Position numbers and translations under genes: made by a program
Shown here: positions 7,626 to 14,321 of the stretch, in pieces
Numbering within the stretch: the stretch's first letter is position 1
Layout: every line of letters starts with the position of its first letter
Notes under the pieces: generated by a model
The model's input: only the letters and a program-made list of their open reading frames with translations
What the model was told of the DNA's origin: nothing
The model's database searches: none
Origin: an uncultured Oscillospiraceae bacterium
GTDB lineage: Bacteria > Bacillota > Clostridia > Oscillospirales > Acutalibacteraceae
DNA length: 14,321 bases
Direction: 5' to 3'
Assembly: GCA_900549675.1 (NCBI GenBank)
Contig: URPG01000018.1
Location: forward strand, 1-14,321

Positions 7626-8552
7626 TTACGATTTCTTTTTCTTAGAGCTATATTTTTCTCCTTTTCGATGCGTGCCGTTTTCATCTTTAACGACATTTGA
7701 CCTGCGCTTTTTCGCCTCTTGTGCATCCCGGAATAGATCTTCTGTAATAATGGGCGGATGATTGTCCTTTGCCAGATACTCGTATTTTCCGGAAACCGAA
7801 TCTGTCAGTCTGACGGTACCAACATACTTCTCATTGGTAAGAATGTTCTCAACAGACCGCTTGCTCCATTTTGGCTTGCCGGTTGGGGAAGGAATGCCTT
7901 TCGTTTCAAGCTCCTTAATGATTCCGAGAACACTCATTCCATCAATGTACCAGCGGAAAATATCACGAACCACCTGAGCCTGCGCTTTATTTAACACCAA
8001 CTCGCCCTCGGCTGTTTTATCGTATCCGTACAGCCTGCGTTTATATAAGCCTGATGTCCCTTGGGCGGCCCGAAAATTCAAACCCATACGGATATTGTCA
8101 CTTCGGGTCTCGTTTTCGGCTTGAGCAAAGGATTCGATAACAGATATCATCAGATCGCTGTCGGTATTGTCCGTATCAAGATTTTCCTGCTCAAATATGA
8201 CTCGTGTACCAGCTGCTTTTAATCGGCGCAGGGCCTCCAGTGTATCTACGGTGTCTCTGCCGAACCGGCTAATGCTTTTTGTCAGGATGACAGAAATGTT
8301 GTGTGCTTCGCACTCCAGTAGCATTCGCTCGAATTCCTTGCGGGGTTCTTCGGATTTTGCGGAGCCGATGTCGATGAAAGTATCACGCAGTTTCCATTGT
8401 TCAACATGGGATACTGCCTTTGTCAGAGCAGATATCTGGGCGGCAGGACTGTTCAACTGGTCTTTTTCGGAAGTGCTGACCCGGCAATAAATGCCGACGT
8501 TCTTTACGATTTTATCCGGCTTTGCCGGTATATAAAACACCTTTGGATCCAC
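7626..8552 (-). CDS. Serine site-specific recombinase (resolvase/invertase family), short form
   Basis: Catalyses DNA strand exchange through a covalent serine-DNA intermediate. The N-terminal resolvase domain (residues about 18-165) has IYCRVSTSEKDQ with catalytic Ser26 and Arg24, the SISRFGRD motif with Arg96 and Arg99, and a long ARSDNI-like helix region (ENETRSDNIRMG). A recombinase DNA-binding domain follows (about 172-285: GYDKTAEGELVLNKAQAQ, then YVGTVRL and HPPIITEDLF). The end, a basic KYSSKKKKS, lacks the zinc ribbon and coiled coil of large serine integrases, so 308 residues is the short type often found in multi-recombinase modules of clostridial elements. The start is GTG 8552, 7 bp after GAGGAGG. 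It heads the leftward cassette, 34 bp before the SRA gene. Whether it still moves this cassette is unknown. Confidence 0.92.
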   Translation of the reverse strand: MDPKVFYIPAKPDKIVKNVGIYCRVSTSEKDQLNSPAAQISALTKAVSHVEQWKLRDTFIDIGSAKSEEPRKEFERMLLECEAHNISVILTKSISRFGRDTVDTLEALRRLKAAGTRVIFEQENLDTDNTDSDLMISVIESFAQAENETRSDNIRMGLNFRAAQGTSGLYKRRLYGYDKTAEGELVLNKAQAQVVRDIFRWYIDGMSVLGIIKELETKGIPSPTGKPKWSKRSVENILTNEKYVGTVRLTDSVSGKYEYLAKDNHPPIITEDLFRDAQEAKKRRSNVVKDENGTHRKGEKYSSKKKKS

Positions 8553-8588
8553 TGCAATCCCTCCTCATGAACAGCCCGCCCAGTGAAA

Positions 8589-8705
8589 TTATACTTCTTC
8601 GGCAGGGTCTTTCTTCAACAACTCATCTTCCAATTCGCATTCTTTCCCTAAACAGGCGTCGCATATGTCTGCCGCTTCAATAGAGGAAGCACAGGCTCCT
8701 ATTTG
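8589..8705 (-). pseudogene. C-terminal fragment of a small Cys-containing protein upstream of the recombinase
   Basis: An open frame of 38 codons reads GACASSIEAADICDACLGKE and then an acidic CELEDELLKKDPAEEV before the stop. A TAG at 8706-8708 closes it upstream and no usable start codon or ribosome binding site precedes it. The spaced cysteines (C-x2-C, then C after GKE) and the acidic tail look protein-like. It ends 36 bp before the recombinase start, so it is probably the 3' end of the gene that once preceded it. Family not recognised. Confidence 0.35.
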
Positions 8706-8790
8706 CTAACGGTTATAGCCTAATTATATTTTGGATTATCGCGAATGAAAAGTAGGCTATTTCCCTTTTTCAATTCAACCAAAACACAAT

Positions 8791-8881
8791 ATGTCGCGTT
8801 ATTTCCGCTGTGCTATTCTATATATTGCGCGACATCAATACCACGCACTCAACGTGGAACGAGAGCATCAGATTGATGTCG
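8791..8881. other. Nested, mutually exclusive inverted repeats in non-coding DNA
   Basis: ATGTCGCG (8791-8798) pairs with CGCGACAT (8828-8835). The latter overlaps CGACATCAAT (8830-8839), which pairs perfectly with ATTGATGTCG (8872-8881). Inside the second stem, CCACG (8841-8845) pairs with CGTGG (8853-8857). The two long stems cannot form together. The core ATGTCG[C/G]G therefore occurs three times (plus, minus, plus). This could be an attenuator-like RNA or a set of protein or recombinase binding sites. It lies about 0.25 kb upstream of the recombinase. No T-run follows directly, so it is not a simple terminator. Confidence 0.5.
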
Positions 8882-8910
8882 GGTACTTTTTATACTGATT
8901 TTCAGTGCAA

Positions 8911-9000
8911 GGGAACAGGTCGAGCATAGTTTATCGGGGTAGTTGCTGTTCGCGGGAACAGGTCTACTGTTTTTACCCGTTCGCGGGAATAAGTCGAGAT
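8911..9000. repeat. Three imperfect direct repeats (GGGAAcAgGTC core)
   Basis: GGGAACAGGTCGAGCAT (8911), GGGAACAGGTCTACT (8954) and GGGAATAAGTCGAGAT (8985) share a core, spaced 43 and 31 bp. The second and third are preceded by GTTCGC and form small hairpins: CTGTTC/GAACAG around GCGG (8946-8961) and CCCG/CGGG around a TTCG tetraloop. Spacing is irregular and the copies degenerate, so this is not a CRISPR. The rest of 8882-9112 shows no gene. Confidence 0.6.
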
Positions 9001-9112
9001 ATGTTCAAGACCTAACGATTCAACTCAAAAAGGCTAATAATTTTAATACAACCTAACTATTTTTCGGTAATCGAAAGCATCGCTGTAATACATAACAAGA
9101 CTTTAGAAAAAC

Positions 9113-10063
9113 TTACTTAATGTTAACAATAAACTCACGCGACATTGCAATACACTTCCCGCGTTTCAATAAAAAAGCTTGAACATAATGCGTTCCTTGA
9201 TATTGGGTGCTTTCATGGCGTTTTGTAGAATTAACTTCAGTTTCAAATCCACCTCTTAAGCCATTAGCACCCCGTGCCTCATCGCCCGTATTTACGACTT
9301 GCCATTTAACGGTATAGCCTCCTTTAAGAAGTTTTGGTGACACAACAAGTCCGAAGTCAATAGAACAGTTCTTTGGAATTGCAGGACCGTTATTCTGATA
9401 TGGATGTGACACACCATTTTCAGTTATGGTGGCTCTGATGCCCAGCATTGGATATTTAGGAAGCTTGAAGGGCGGTTTTTGACGATGAGGAACACTTAAA
9501 GCAGATTTTATTTTTGGATTGTTGTACTCAGTTATCGGTAAATCAGAGTCATGTTTTATAGGATCTGCTTCTGAAATTGCTCTTTCAACAACTGTTTCTC
9601 CGAGGGACTCTTCAAGTCTCGAATAATCATCAATGATAAAGGGAGTAACAGCAGTGATGTCATTTTTAGCTTTGTTTAGCCAATCATAAAAAGCCTTAGC
9701 CTTTTCAGGTTCAGAATTCCATTTATCTGCGAAGTTTTCCAGTGGATTGCTGGGGTTTGGTATGTAGTATTGCCCTTTCTCATACCTAATGTAAGATGGC
9801 ATAGTCTCAAGGATTTTCTTCAGAGCATCATAAACACCGGTTTCTCCACAATAAGCTTGTGCTGAAAGCGTAGTAATAATGATTGATATTGGCTTTATAT
9901 CAGGATTTTTTTCAAATGCCTTATCTCTATGCCTCTTTAAAATTTGAATGGCTCTTTGTAACGGCAATTTATATTCGTTGTCCTTTGTCTTTACAGGTTC
10001 AACTGACGAAGACTCAAAAATAGCACTTTGTTGGATTTCACTCTTAGCTATTGATGACTTGAT
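9113..10063 (-). pseudogene. Truncated CBASS CD-NTase (cyclic oligonucleotide synthase) with AGS-C sensor domain
   Basis: C-terminal part of a cGAS/DncV-like nucleotidyltransferase, the signal-producing enzyme of CBASS anti-phage systems. The frame is open from 10063 to the stop at 9113 (316 codons). A TTG at 9967 is the only modest start, but the coding similarity begins before it (SAIFESSSVEPVKTKDNEYK). Then come the helical-core signature PLQRAIQILKRHRD and PISIIITTLSAQAY (residues 2-39 counted from 9967), and from about residue 172 the AGS-C domain: YPMLGIRAT, VVNTGDEARGANGLRGG, TQYQGTHYVQAFLLKRGKC and the terminal FIVNIK. The N-terminal catalytic fold (GS motif and DxD metal ligands) is missing, cut at in-frame stops (10064-10069). 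It cannot make a second messenger. No CBASS effector, E1/E2 or HORMA gene is near. Confidence 0.82.
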
Positions 10064-10082
10064 TCACTACTTCCGTCAAGCA

Positions 10083-11840
10083 ATGCTTGCAAATGGAGGA
10101 GACACTTCGGGTGACGTGGATGCGTTAACTGAGCCGGGGGTTGTCACCCTACGTAAGGGAATTGGTAATCTCTACCCCGAAAGCGGCCAACTGACGACTA
10201 TTGCCACCGAATGCAGCCTTGCCGGGAGCGGTCGAGTATCTGCAACAAGTGAATACACCGCGGGTGTCACATCCATTTCACTGATAGAAACATCAACCTC
10301 AGATGATCTGCAGAACTGGTCGGCATGGCAGGCAGTTGGAACAAACGGCGAACTGACCTCGCCGAATCGTTCATATATCCGCTACAGGGTAACACTCACC
10401 ACCAGTGATACAATGGTTACACCAAAGCTACTCGATATAACGCTTCATGATATCCCAAAATCTCCGTATGAGAAACTGGGTTTTGCCCGCCCTGTTATTT
10501 TGGATGAGAACGGAGCGTGGGAAACGGTTCTGGAGAATGCTTATGACATCATAGTTACGGGCGAGATCAACGGAGCGGACACCTTGGAATTCAAGTTGCC
10601 TTACAGTGACCCGAAGCGCATAATGCTCGACAACGAGAAGCAGGTACAAATTGCTGAGGATGTTTATCGTATACGGACAATGACGGATGAAAAAGGCTCG
10701 GATGGCAACAGCATACTCACAACGGTCTATGCGGAAGCAGCATTCTATGACCTGACTTTTTCTGCAGAGAAACAACCAGTTGAATTCAACGCTGACCTGC
10801 CCGCTGTTCCGATGGCATTTGCACTTGCGGGTACAGGCTGGGAAGTCGGTACAGTAAATGTAACCACACTGAGAACATGGACCTGCCAAGAAAAAAATGC
10901 ACTCTCCATACTACGAATGGTACAGAACATCCATGGCGGCGATTTGGTATTCCACAGCAGGGACAGACGGGTGGATTTACTGACATTCAGCGGAACAGAT
11001 AGCGGAGCGCTCTTTGCCTACCGTAAAAACTTGACTGGGATTAAGCGTGTAGTTGATACCCGGTCCCTTGTCACGAGGCTCTATGCTATCGGTAAGGACG
11101 GCATGACGTTCGCTGCAATCAATGGTGGCAAGGACTACGTGGAGGACTTCAGCTATTCAAGCGAGGTGCGGGTAGCTACCCTTGACTGTTCTAATTTTAC
11201 AAACCCCTATCAGATGCTTGAATTTACCAATATGCGGCTTGCCGAATATGCAAAGCCCCGCGTATCCTATGTCCTATCGGCGATGGATTTGTCCGTGCTG
11301 ACGGGCTATGAGCATGAGCGATGGGATTTAGGTGACATTGTAACCGTTGATGACAGGGATTTGAATCTGACCATTAAAACACGAATTGTACGCCGCCAGT
11401 ACAACCTTCAAGAGCCATGGAAAACCGTACTGGAACTCTCCACGAAACTTAGAGAACTGGGCGACTCTTCCTCCTCGACGATTGCAGACCAGTTCGACCA
11501 AAGCAACCTCATCGGGCAGGAAATAAAGGATATGGTACCGTTCAACCATCTGAGAAATAGTAGAGCCGATGACGGCTTCGCCTATTGGCAAAATAGCGGT
11601 TTTGAAGTGGATACTGAAAACGGTGTATCCGGTACAGCTTCCTTTAAGGCAGTTGGCGTAGCGAATATGACCAAAAGTATGGCCCAAACAGTTTATCCGG
11701 CATCAAGACGCAGCTACACCATATCGGCGCAAATAGGATCGAATAACCTAAGCAAGGGAACGAACGGACAGGTCGGTATCGAGCTAGTATTTGAATACGA
11801 GGACGGGACAACCGAAACACGATTTATTGATTTGTATTGA
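10083..11840 (+). pseudogene. Prophage tail hub/endopeptidase-like protein, 5'-truncated
   Basis: Phage tail-tip protein related to the Prophage_tail endopeptidase / minor structural protein family (Tal, gp27-like hub). The open frame begins at 9948, but the first 40 or so codons lie antisense to the CD-NTase coding sequence and are surely spurious. Phage-like sequence starts around ATG 10083 (TEPGVVTLRKG at about 10130). The hub portion covers about 10500-11460: GEINGADTLEFKLPYSDPKR, VYRIRTMTDEKGS, LTTVYAEAAFYDL, HERWDLGDIVTVDD and LELSTKLRELGD. A beta-sandwich, carbohydrate-binding-like region follows (TASFKAVGV, YTISAQIGSNN) and is cut by TGA 11838-11840 before its last strands. Those strands appear in the next frame from about 11858, so the 3' end also looks broken. 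GC content is higher than in the sugar operon. Confidence 0.75.
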
Positions 11841-11857
11841 GAGGACGGTGAATTTGC

Positions 11858-12052
11858 ATGGTATCTTTTCAACAAGTGGCGCGGGATGCATCCCCCAAAG
11901 GTTATGGCAGGCTGCGTTCCATCACCATTCGACTCGTTATACAGAATTGCACGGGAGAAGTATTTTTCACCGATCTAATGCTTCAAGCAGGTGTCGTTGC
12001 AACGGGCTGGGTCGGCCATGTCTGTGAAATTCAATGGACTCTCGATGGGTAG
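11858..12052 (+). pseudogene. Detached C-terminal half of the tail protein's beta-sandwich domain
   Basis: A 64-codon frame (MVSFQQVARDASPKGYGRLR, then ITIRLVIQNCTGEVFFTDLM, LQAGVVATGW and CEIQWTLDG). It looks like the missing end of the carbohydrate-binding-like domain begun in the preceding gene: the FTDLMLQAG...TGW ending is how such domains finish. To join the two, the TGA at 11838-11840 must be bypassed and the reading frame changed between 11841 and about 11866. This is most simply a nonsense codon plus a one-base indel, or an altered module boundary. As a free-standing gene its ATG 11858 has only a weak GAGAGGACGG site (11839-11848, 9 bp away), so independent translation remains possible. 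Confidence 0.5.
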
Positions 12053-12202
12053 GTGGTACTTATGGTCATTAACAACTTCATCCGATTTGCAGAGGTAATA
12101 AAACTCAAACAGGACAAACGAATCGTTAGCGTAACCATCCGACCACTCATAGCCGACTGTACTGGCGAGATTTACTATACCGACCTTCAACTTCAAGAAG
12201 GC
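11918..12202 (+). repeat. Tandem duplication of a beta-strand module across two tail genes
   Basis: Residues coded at 11918-11992 (SITIRLVIQNCTGEVFFTDL, then MLQAG) and at 12128-12202 (SVTIRPLIADCTGEIYYTDL, then QLQEG) align without gaps; over the last 22 residues 13 are identical, including the whole CTGE and the TDL-x-LQ motif. The copies lie 210 bp apart. DNA identity is much lower than protein identity, so the duplication is old. Confidence 0.75.
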
Positions 12203-12631
12203 GACAAACTAACAGGCTATACGCCCCACAACAGCGTTATGCTCCGAAGTAGCGGAAATACTCCTCGCTACCAAAATGCCGTGGTGCGTGGCAGTGCGAC
12301 TCTTGTCCTTTTTAATACTGGAGAAACCTCAGCGGGTCTTGATTTATATATCTATCCGAAACAGCCAATGTCGGCGGGAAGCATTGAAATTTCACAGGGC
12401 ATGGGTTCGCATAAGTGCAAATTTACATCGGCGGTGAATGCGGGTGATGAATTTGCCTTAAAAGCTGTGGCAAGGGAATGTCTGCGAAATGGCAGTCCCA
12501 CATCCAAGGATGGATTTTACCAATATACCGCCGCTTATGACAGCAAGCATCAGATTAAGCTGGAAAGCGGAAAATCGGCGAGGGTCTACCTTGAATATGT
12601 AGAAATGATGGAAGGAGATCCGCGCTTATGA
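12062..12631 (+). CDS. Phage tail beta-sandwich protein (putative carbohydrate-binding accessory)
   Basis: A 189-residue protein from ATG 12062, which has AGGTGG at 12051-12056, 5 bp upstream. GTG 12053, directly after the preceding stop, is a weaker alternative that adds three residues. Residues about 1-55 repeat the module of the previous frame (IADCTGEIYYTDLQLQEGDK, then LTGYTPH). Residues about 60-185 form a second beta-rich domain (GSATLVLFNTGETSAGLDLY, then KVFT-like strands and KLESGKSARVYLEYVEMMEG). No membrane segment or catalytic motif is visible. The stop overlaps the next start (ATGA, 12628-12631), a typical tightly packed tail-gene arrangement. Function as a tail-tip adhesion or spacer protein is inferred from position; the family is not identified with confidence. 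Confidence 0.75.
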   Translation: MVINNFIRFAEVIKLKQDKRIVSVTIRPLIADCTGEIYYTDLQLQEGDKLTGYTPHNSVMLRSSGNTPRYQNAVVRGSATLVLFNTGETSAGLDLYIYPKQPMSAGSIEISQGMGSHKCKFTSAVNAGDEFALKAVARECLRNGSPTSKDGFYQYTAAYDSKHQIKLESGKSARVYLEYVEMMEGDPRL

Positions 12632-14321
12632 GCAGGGATTATCTTAGGGGAAAGAAATGCATGGTATGGTCGTTCATGGGCAACACCCGAATGCACCAAG
12701 CCTTGAATAATTACGGAGACCGTTTTGAAGCCGTCGGCATTTTCACTTTCGAGGTGGACATATCAGGAACGATAACCGAAACAGGTACACCGATATCCAG
12801 CATGATGCCATACATCAACAAATGGCCCAAAGTGCGTTGGTTTCTTACCGTGATGAATCACGGGACAGCTTCTATATTCACTGCTCTGCGGAATAACGAA
12901 AATGGTGCAAAGACTAAGTTTCTATCTGAGTTAGTGCGGATCATGCAGAAATACCCGTGGTGCGCTGGTGTGGATATCGACTTGGAGCGCGGCGGCGGAT
13001 ACGAGAACAAGGACGCAGCGAATATTCTCTTTCGAGATATATACCAAACCGTCAAAGCGTACAATCCCGCCAAACTGGTCAATATCTGTTTGCCCGGTAT
13101 GACTGGCGTCCAAGGCTCGGTCGGTGGTGAGAACTGGTGTGTCTATGCCGATCTCGATGCGTACTGCGACACGGCAGCGATTATGTCCTACGGTATGTCT
13201 TGGGCTGGCAGTGCGCCGGGTCCTGTCTCTCCACGTGACTGGCTTGTCGGTGTGTATGATTATGCTGCCAGAGTAATGAACCCACAAAAAATTTATATGG
13301 GTTTGCCGGGTTACGGTTGGGAGTGGCAGATATATGCAAACCCTGACGACCTCGGCAAGACATATCGTGGTGTGTCACTTACCTACTATGCCGCTAAAAT
13401 ATGGGCAGAGGGCGGGTATAACTTTACAGGTAATGCTCCTCCGCAGCCGATGATACCGTGGCTTGCCTACTGGGACGATTACGATCAGGTACCGTATATG
13501 CTACCTCAAGTATACGATTATGCTGAAGGTGGCGATGCAACCAGCCGAGAAGCCCCTATCATCGGGGAAACCTACAACCGCCGACGATACTTAACTTGCT
13601 ACGGGAAAACACAAAAGGCAGAGTTTGGCACAATCTATATTGACCGGGACGGTGTACCGGATAGTTATACAGAGGGTGTGGTTATTGGCAACGGAATGAT
13701 TACGCTCTCATCAGAAACGGGTACAGCGACCTACGATTTTACCGTTCCGCAATCGGGAGTTTATGATGTTGCCGTCCGTATCTGCTTTCCGTATTGGGAT
13801 AAGAACGGTATCAACATTTCACTTGACGGTTCCTCGGTCGGATTTTATGAAAGCCGCCTATGGTGGCCATATTGGAGAAGCACCTTCTGGATGGCTCTTG
13901 CCAAAGGGCGCAGCTTGTCGGCAGGAGAACACACCATCACCGTTGACGGCGGTGTGGTTGGCGCACAGTTATATGGCTTTCGTATTTGTTCATCATTTTC
14001 AGAACGGCCCTCAGCGGGTTCAGCTACCTTTGAACTCTCACCGCGCAGTTTCAAGGACATAGATGGGAGTATGGCTGTTCCGGATAAAGGCTTCAAGCTG
14101 ACCACCGAGATTCTTCGAAGAAAACCCGACTCGGCTTTGGTGTGGTATGAGGACTTCCGGGACCCCATCACACTGCAAAGCACTTACTGGACTACGCTTT
14201 CAGGCAATTGGGCCGTCTGGCGAAGCGATGAATATGCAACCGGCAGGGTTTACTCACAGCTGGAAGGTAGTGGCCAGCTTGCCTGGAGATATGACAGTTT
14301 CTCTGATGTTCATCTTCGAGC
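12628..14321 (+). CDS. Phage tail glycosidase, GH18-like with C-terminal carbohydrate-binding domains (3' end outside window)
   Basis: The frame stays open to the window edge (at least 564 residues). Residues 10-300 look like a GH18 (beta/alpha)8 barrel. Strand 4 carries CAGVDIDLERG, with Asp116, Asp118 and the presumed acid/base Glu120; the first Asp of the DxxDxDxE motif is replaced (Ala113 lies just before GVDIDLE). AAIMSYGMSW and IYMGLPGYGWEW match later GH18 strands, and PWLAYWDDYDQ the last. Residues about 340-455 resemble a CBM6/35-like beta-sandwich (ATYDFTVPQSGVYDVAVRIC and GEHTITVDGG). A new domain starts near residue 505 (WYEDFRDP). ATG 12628 overlaps the previous stop; AAGGAG is at 12612-12617. 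Likely role: cutting surface GlcNAc-containing polymers or peptidoglycan during adsorption. Relatives include spore-cortex and phage lysins, so the exact substrate is open. Confidence 0.8.
   Translation, partial: MSRDYLRGKKCMVWSFMGNTRMHQALNNYGDRFEAVGIFTFEVDISGTITETGTPISSMMPYINKWPKVRWFLTVMNHGTASIFTALRNNENGAKTKFLSELVRIMQKYPWCAGVDIDLERGGGYENKDAANILFRDIYQTVKAYNPAKLVNICLPGMTGVQGSVGGENWCVYADLDAYCDTAAIMSYGMSWAGSAPGPVSPRDWLVGVYDYAARVMNPQKIYMGLPGYGWEWQIYANPDDLGKTYRGVSLTYYAAKIWAEGGYNFTGNAPPQPMIPWLAYWDDYDQVPYMLPQVYDYAEGGDATSREAPIIGETYNRRRYLTCYGKTQKAEFGTIYIDRDGVPDSYTEGVVIGNGMITLSSETGTATYDFTVPQSGVYDVAVRICFPYWDKNGINISLDGSSVGFYESRLWWPYWRSTFWMALAKGRSLSAGEHTITVDGGVVGAQLYGFRICSSFSERPSAGSATFELSPRSFKDIDGSMAVPDKGFKLTTEILRRKPDSALVWYEDFRDPITLQSTYWTTLSGNWAVWRSDEYATGRVYSQLEGSGQLAWRYDSFSDVHLR

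Noticed and set aside
7592..7726. Longer start for the SRA-domain protein
   Set aside because: It overlaps the 3' end of the recombinase gene, gives a basic low-complexity extension, and lacks the good ribosome binding site found before GTG 7591.
8841..8890. tRNA-like segment (GAGAGCATCAGATT)
   Set aside because: Resembles a D-arm/anticodon stretch, but no acceptor stem, T-arm or GGTTC motif can be found around it.
8911..9000. CRISPR array
   Set aside because: Only three degenerate units, uneven spacing of 43 and 31 bp, and no cas genes.
9948..10082. N-terminal 45 codons of the tail protein frame (from ATG 9948)
   Set aside because: They run antisense to the well-supported CD-NTase coding sequence, including its PLQRAIQ motif, and resemble no phage sequence; the frame is open there by chance.
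10428..10889. Minus-strand open frames within the tail genes (also near 11328-11687, 12858-13287 and 13845-14183)
   Set aside because: They are antisense to clear phage coding sequence, lack ribosome binding sites and have no recognisable motifs.

Overview
The window looks like low-to-moderate GC Bacillota (Clostridia-type) DNA. The evidence is the strong AGGAGG-type ribosome binding sites, the lipobox of the solute-binding protein, and protein families (LplB/YtcP-type sugar permeases, LacI regulator, serine recombinase, siphophage-like tail proteins) that are typical of gut or anaerobic clostridia. No rRNA, tRNA or species marker is present, so a finer placement is not supported.

Bases 1-6024, plus strand, form a sugar-uptake and hydrolysis locus. 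It holds two ABC permeases (first one close to the window edge), a lipoprotein solute-binding protein, a signal-less GH30 glycosidase, a strong hairpin terminator whose loop is an AAAACGTTTT palindrome, and a LacI-family regulator with its own extended -10 promoter. No ATPase is encoded here, as is usual for CUT1 systems served by a shared MsmX-type ATPase. Substrate import and cytoplasmic cleavage of a beta-linked glycoside, controlled by the LacI protein, is the simplest reading.

Bases 6025-10063 are accessory DNA, mostly on the minus strand. A decayed plus-strand gene end and a bidirectional terminator are followed by a compact set read leftward: a short serine recombinase, a protein with an SH3-like barrel, a helical linker and a ScoMcrA-like SRA (modified-DNA-reading) domain, and a NUDIX hydrolase translationally coupled to it. 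Upstream of the recombinase lie the 3' end of a Cys-containing small gene, a 0.4 kb structured non-coding stretch with alternative hairpins and three direct repeats, and then the C-terminal two thirds of a CBASS cyclic-oligonucleotide synthase (CD-NTase with AGS-C sensor domain). Its catalytic N-terminus is gone and no effector gene is visible.

Bases about 10083-14321, plus strand and visibly richer in GC, are prophage tail-tip genes: a 5'-truncated tail hub/endopeptidase-like protein, two small beta-sandwich (carbohydrate-binding-like) modules that repeat each other, and a GH18-type tail glycosidase that runs off the window. The truncated CD-NTase and the truncated tail gene meet within about 20 bp, so this is a deletion or recombination junction, or possibly an assembly join.

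The best candidate for something undescribed is the SRA-like reader plus NUDIX pair beside a recombinase, in a region that also carries a CBASS fossil.
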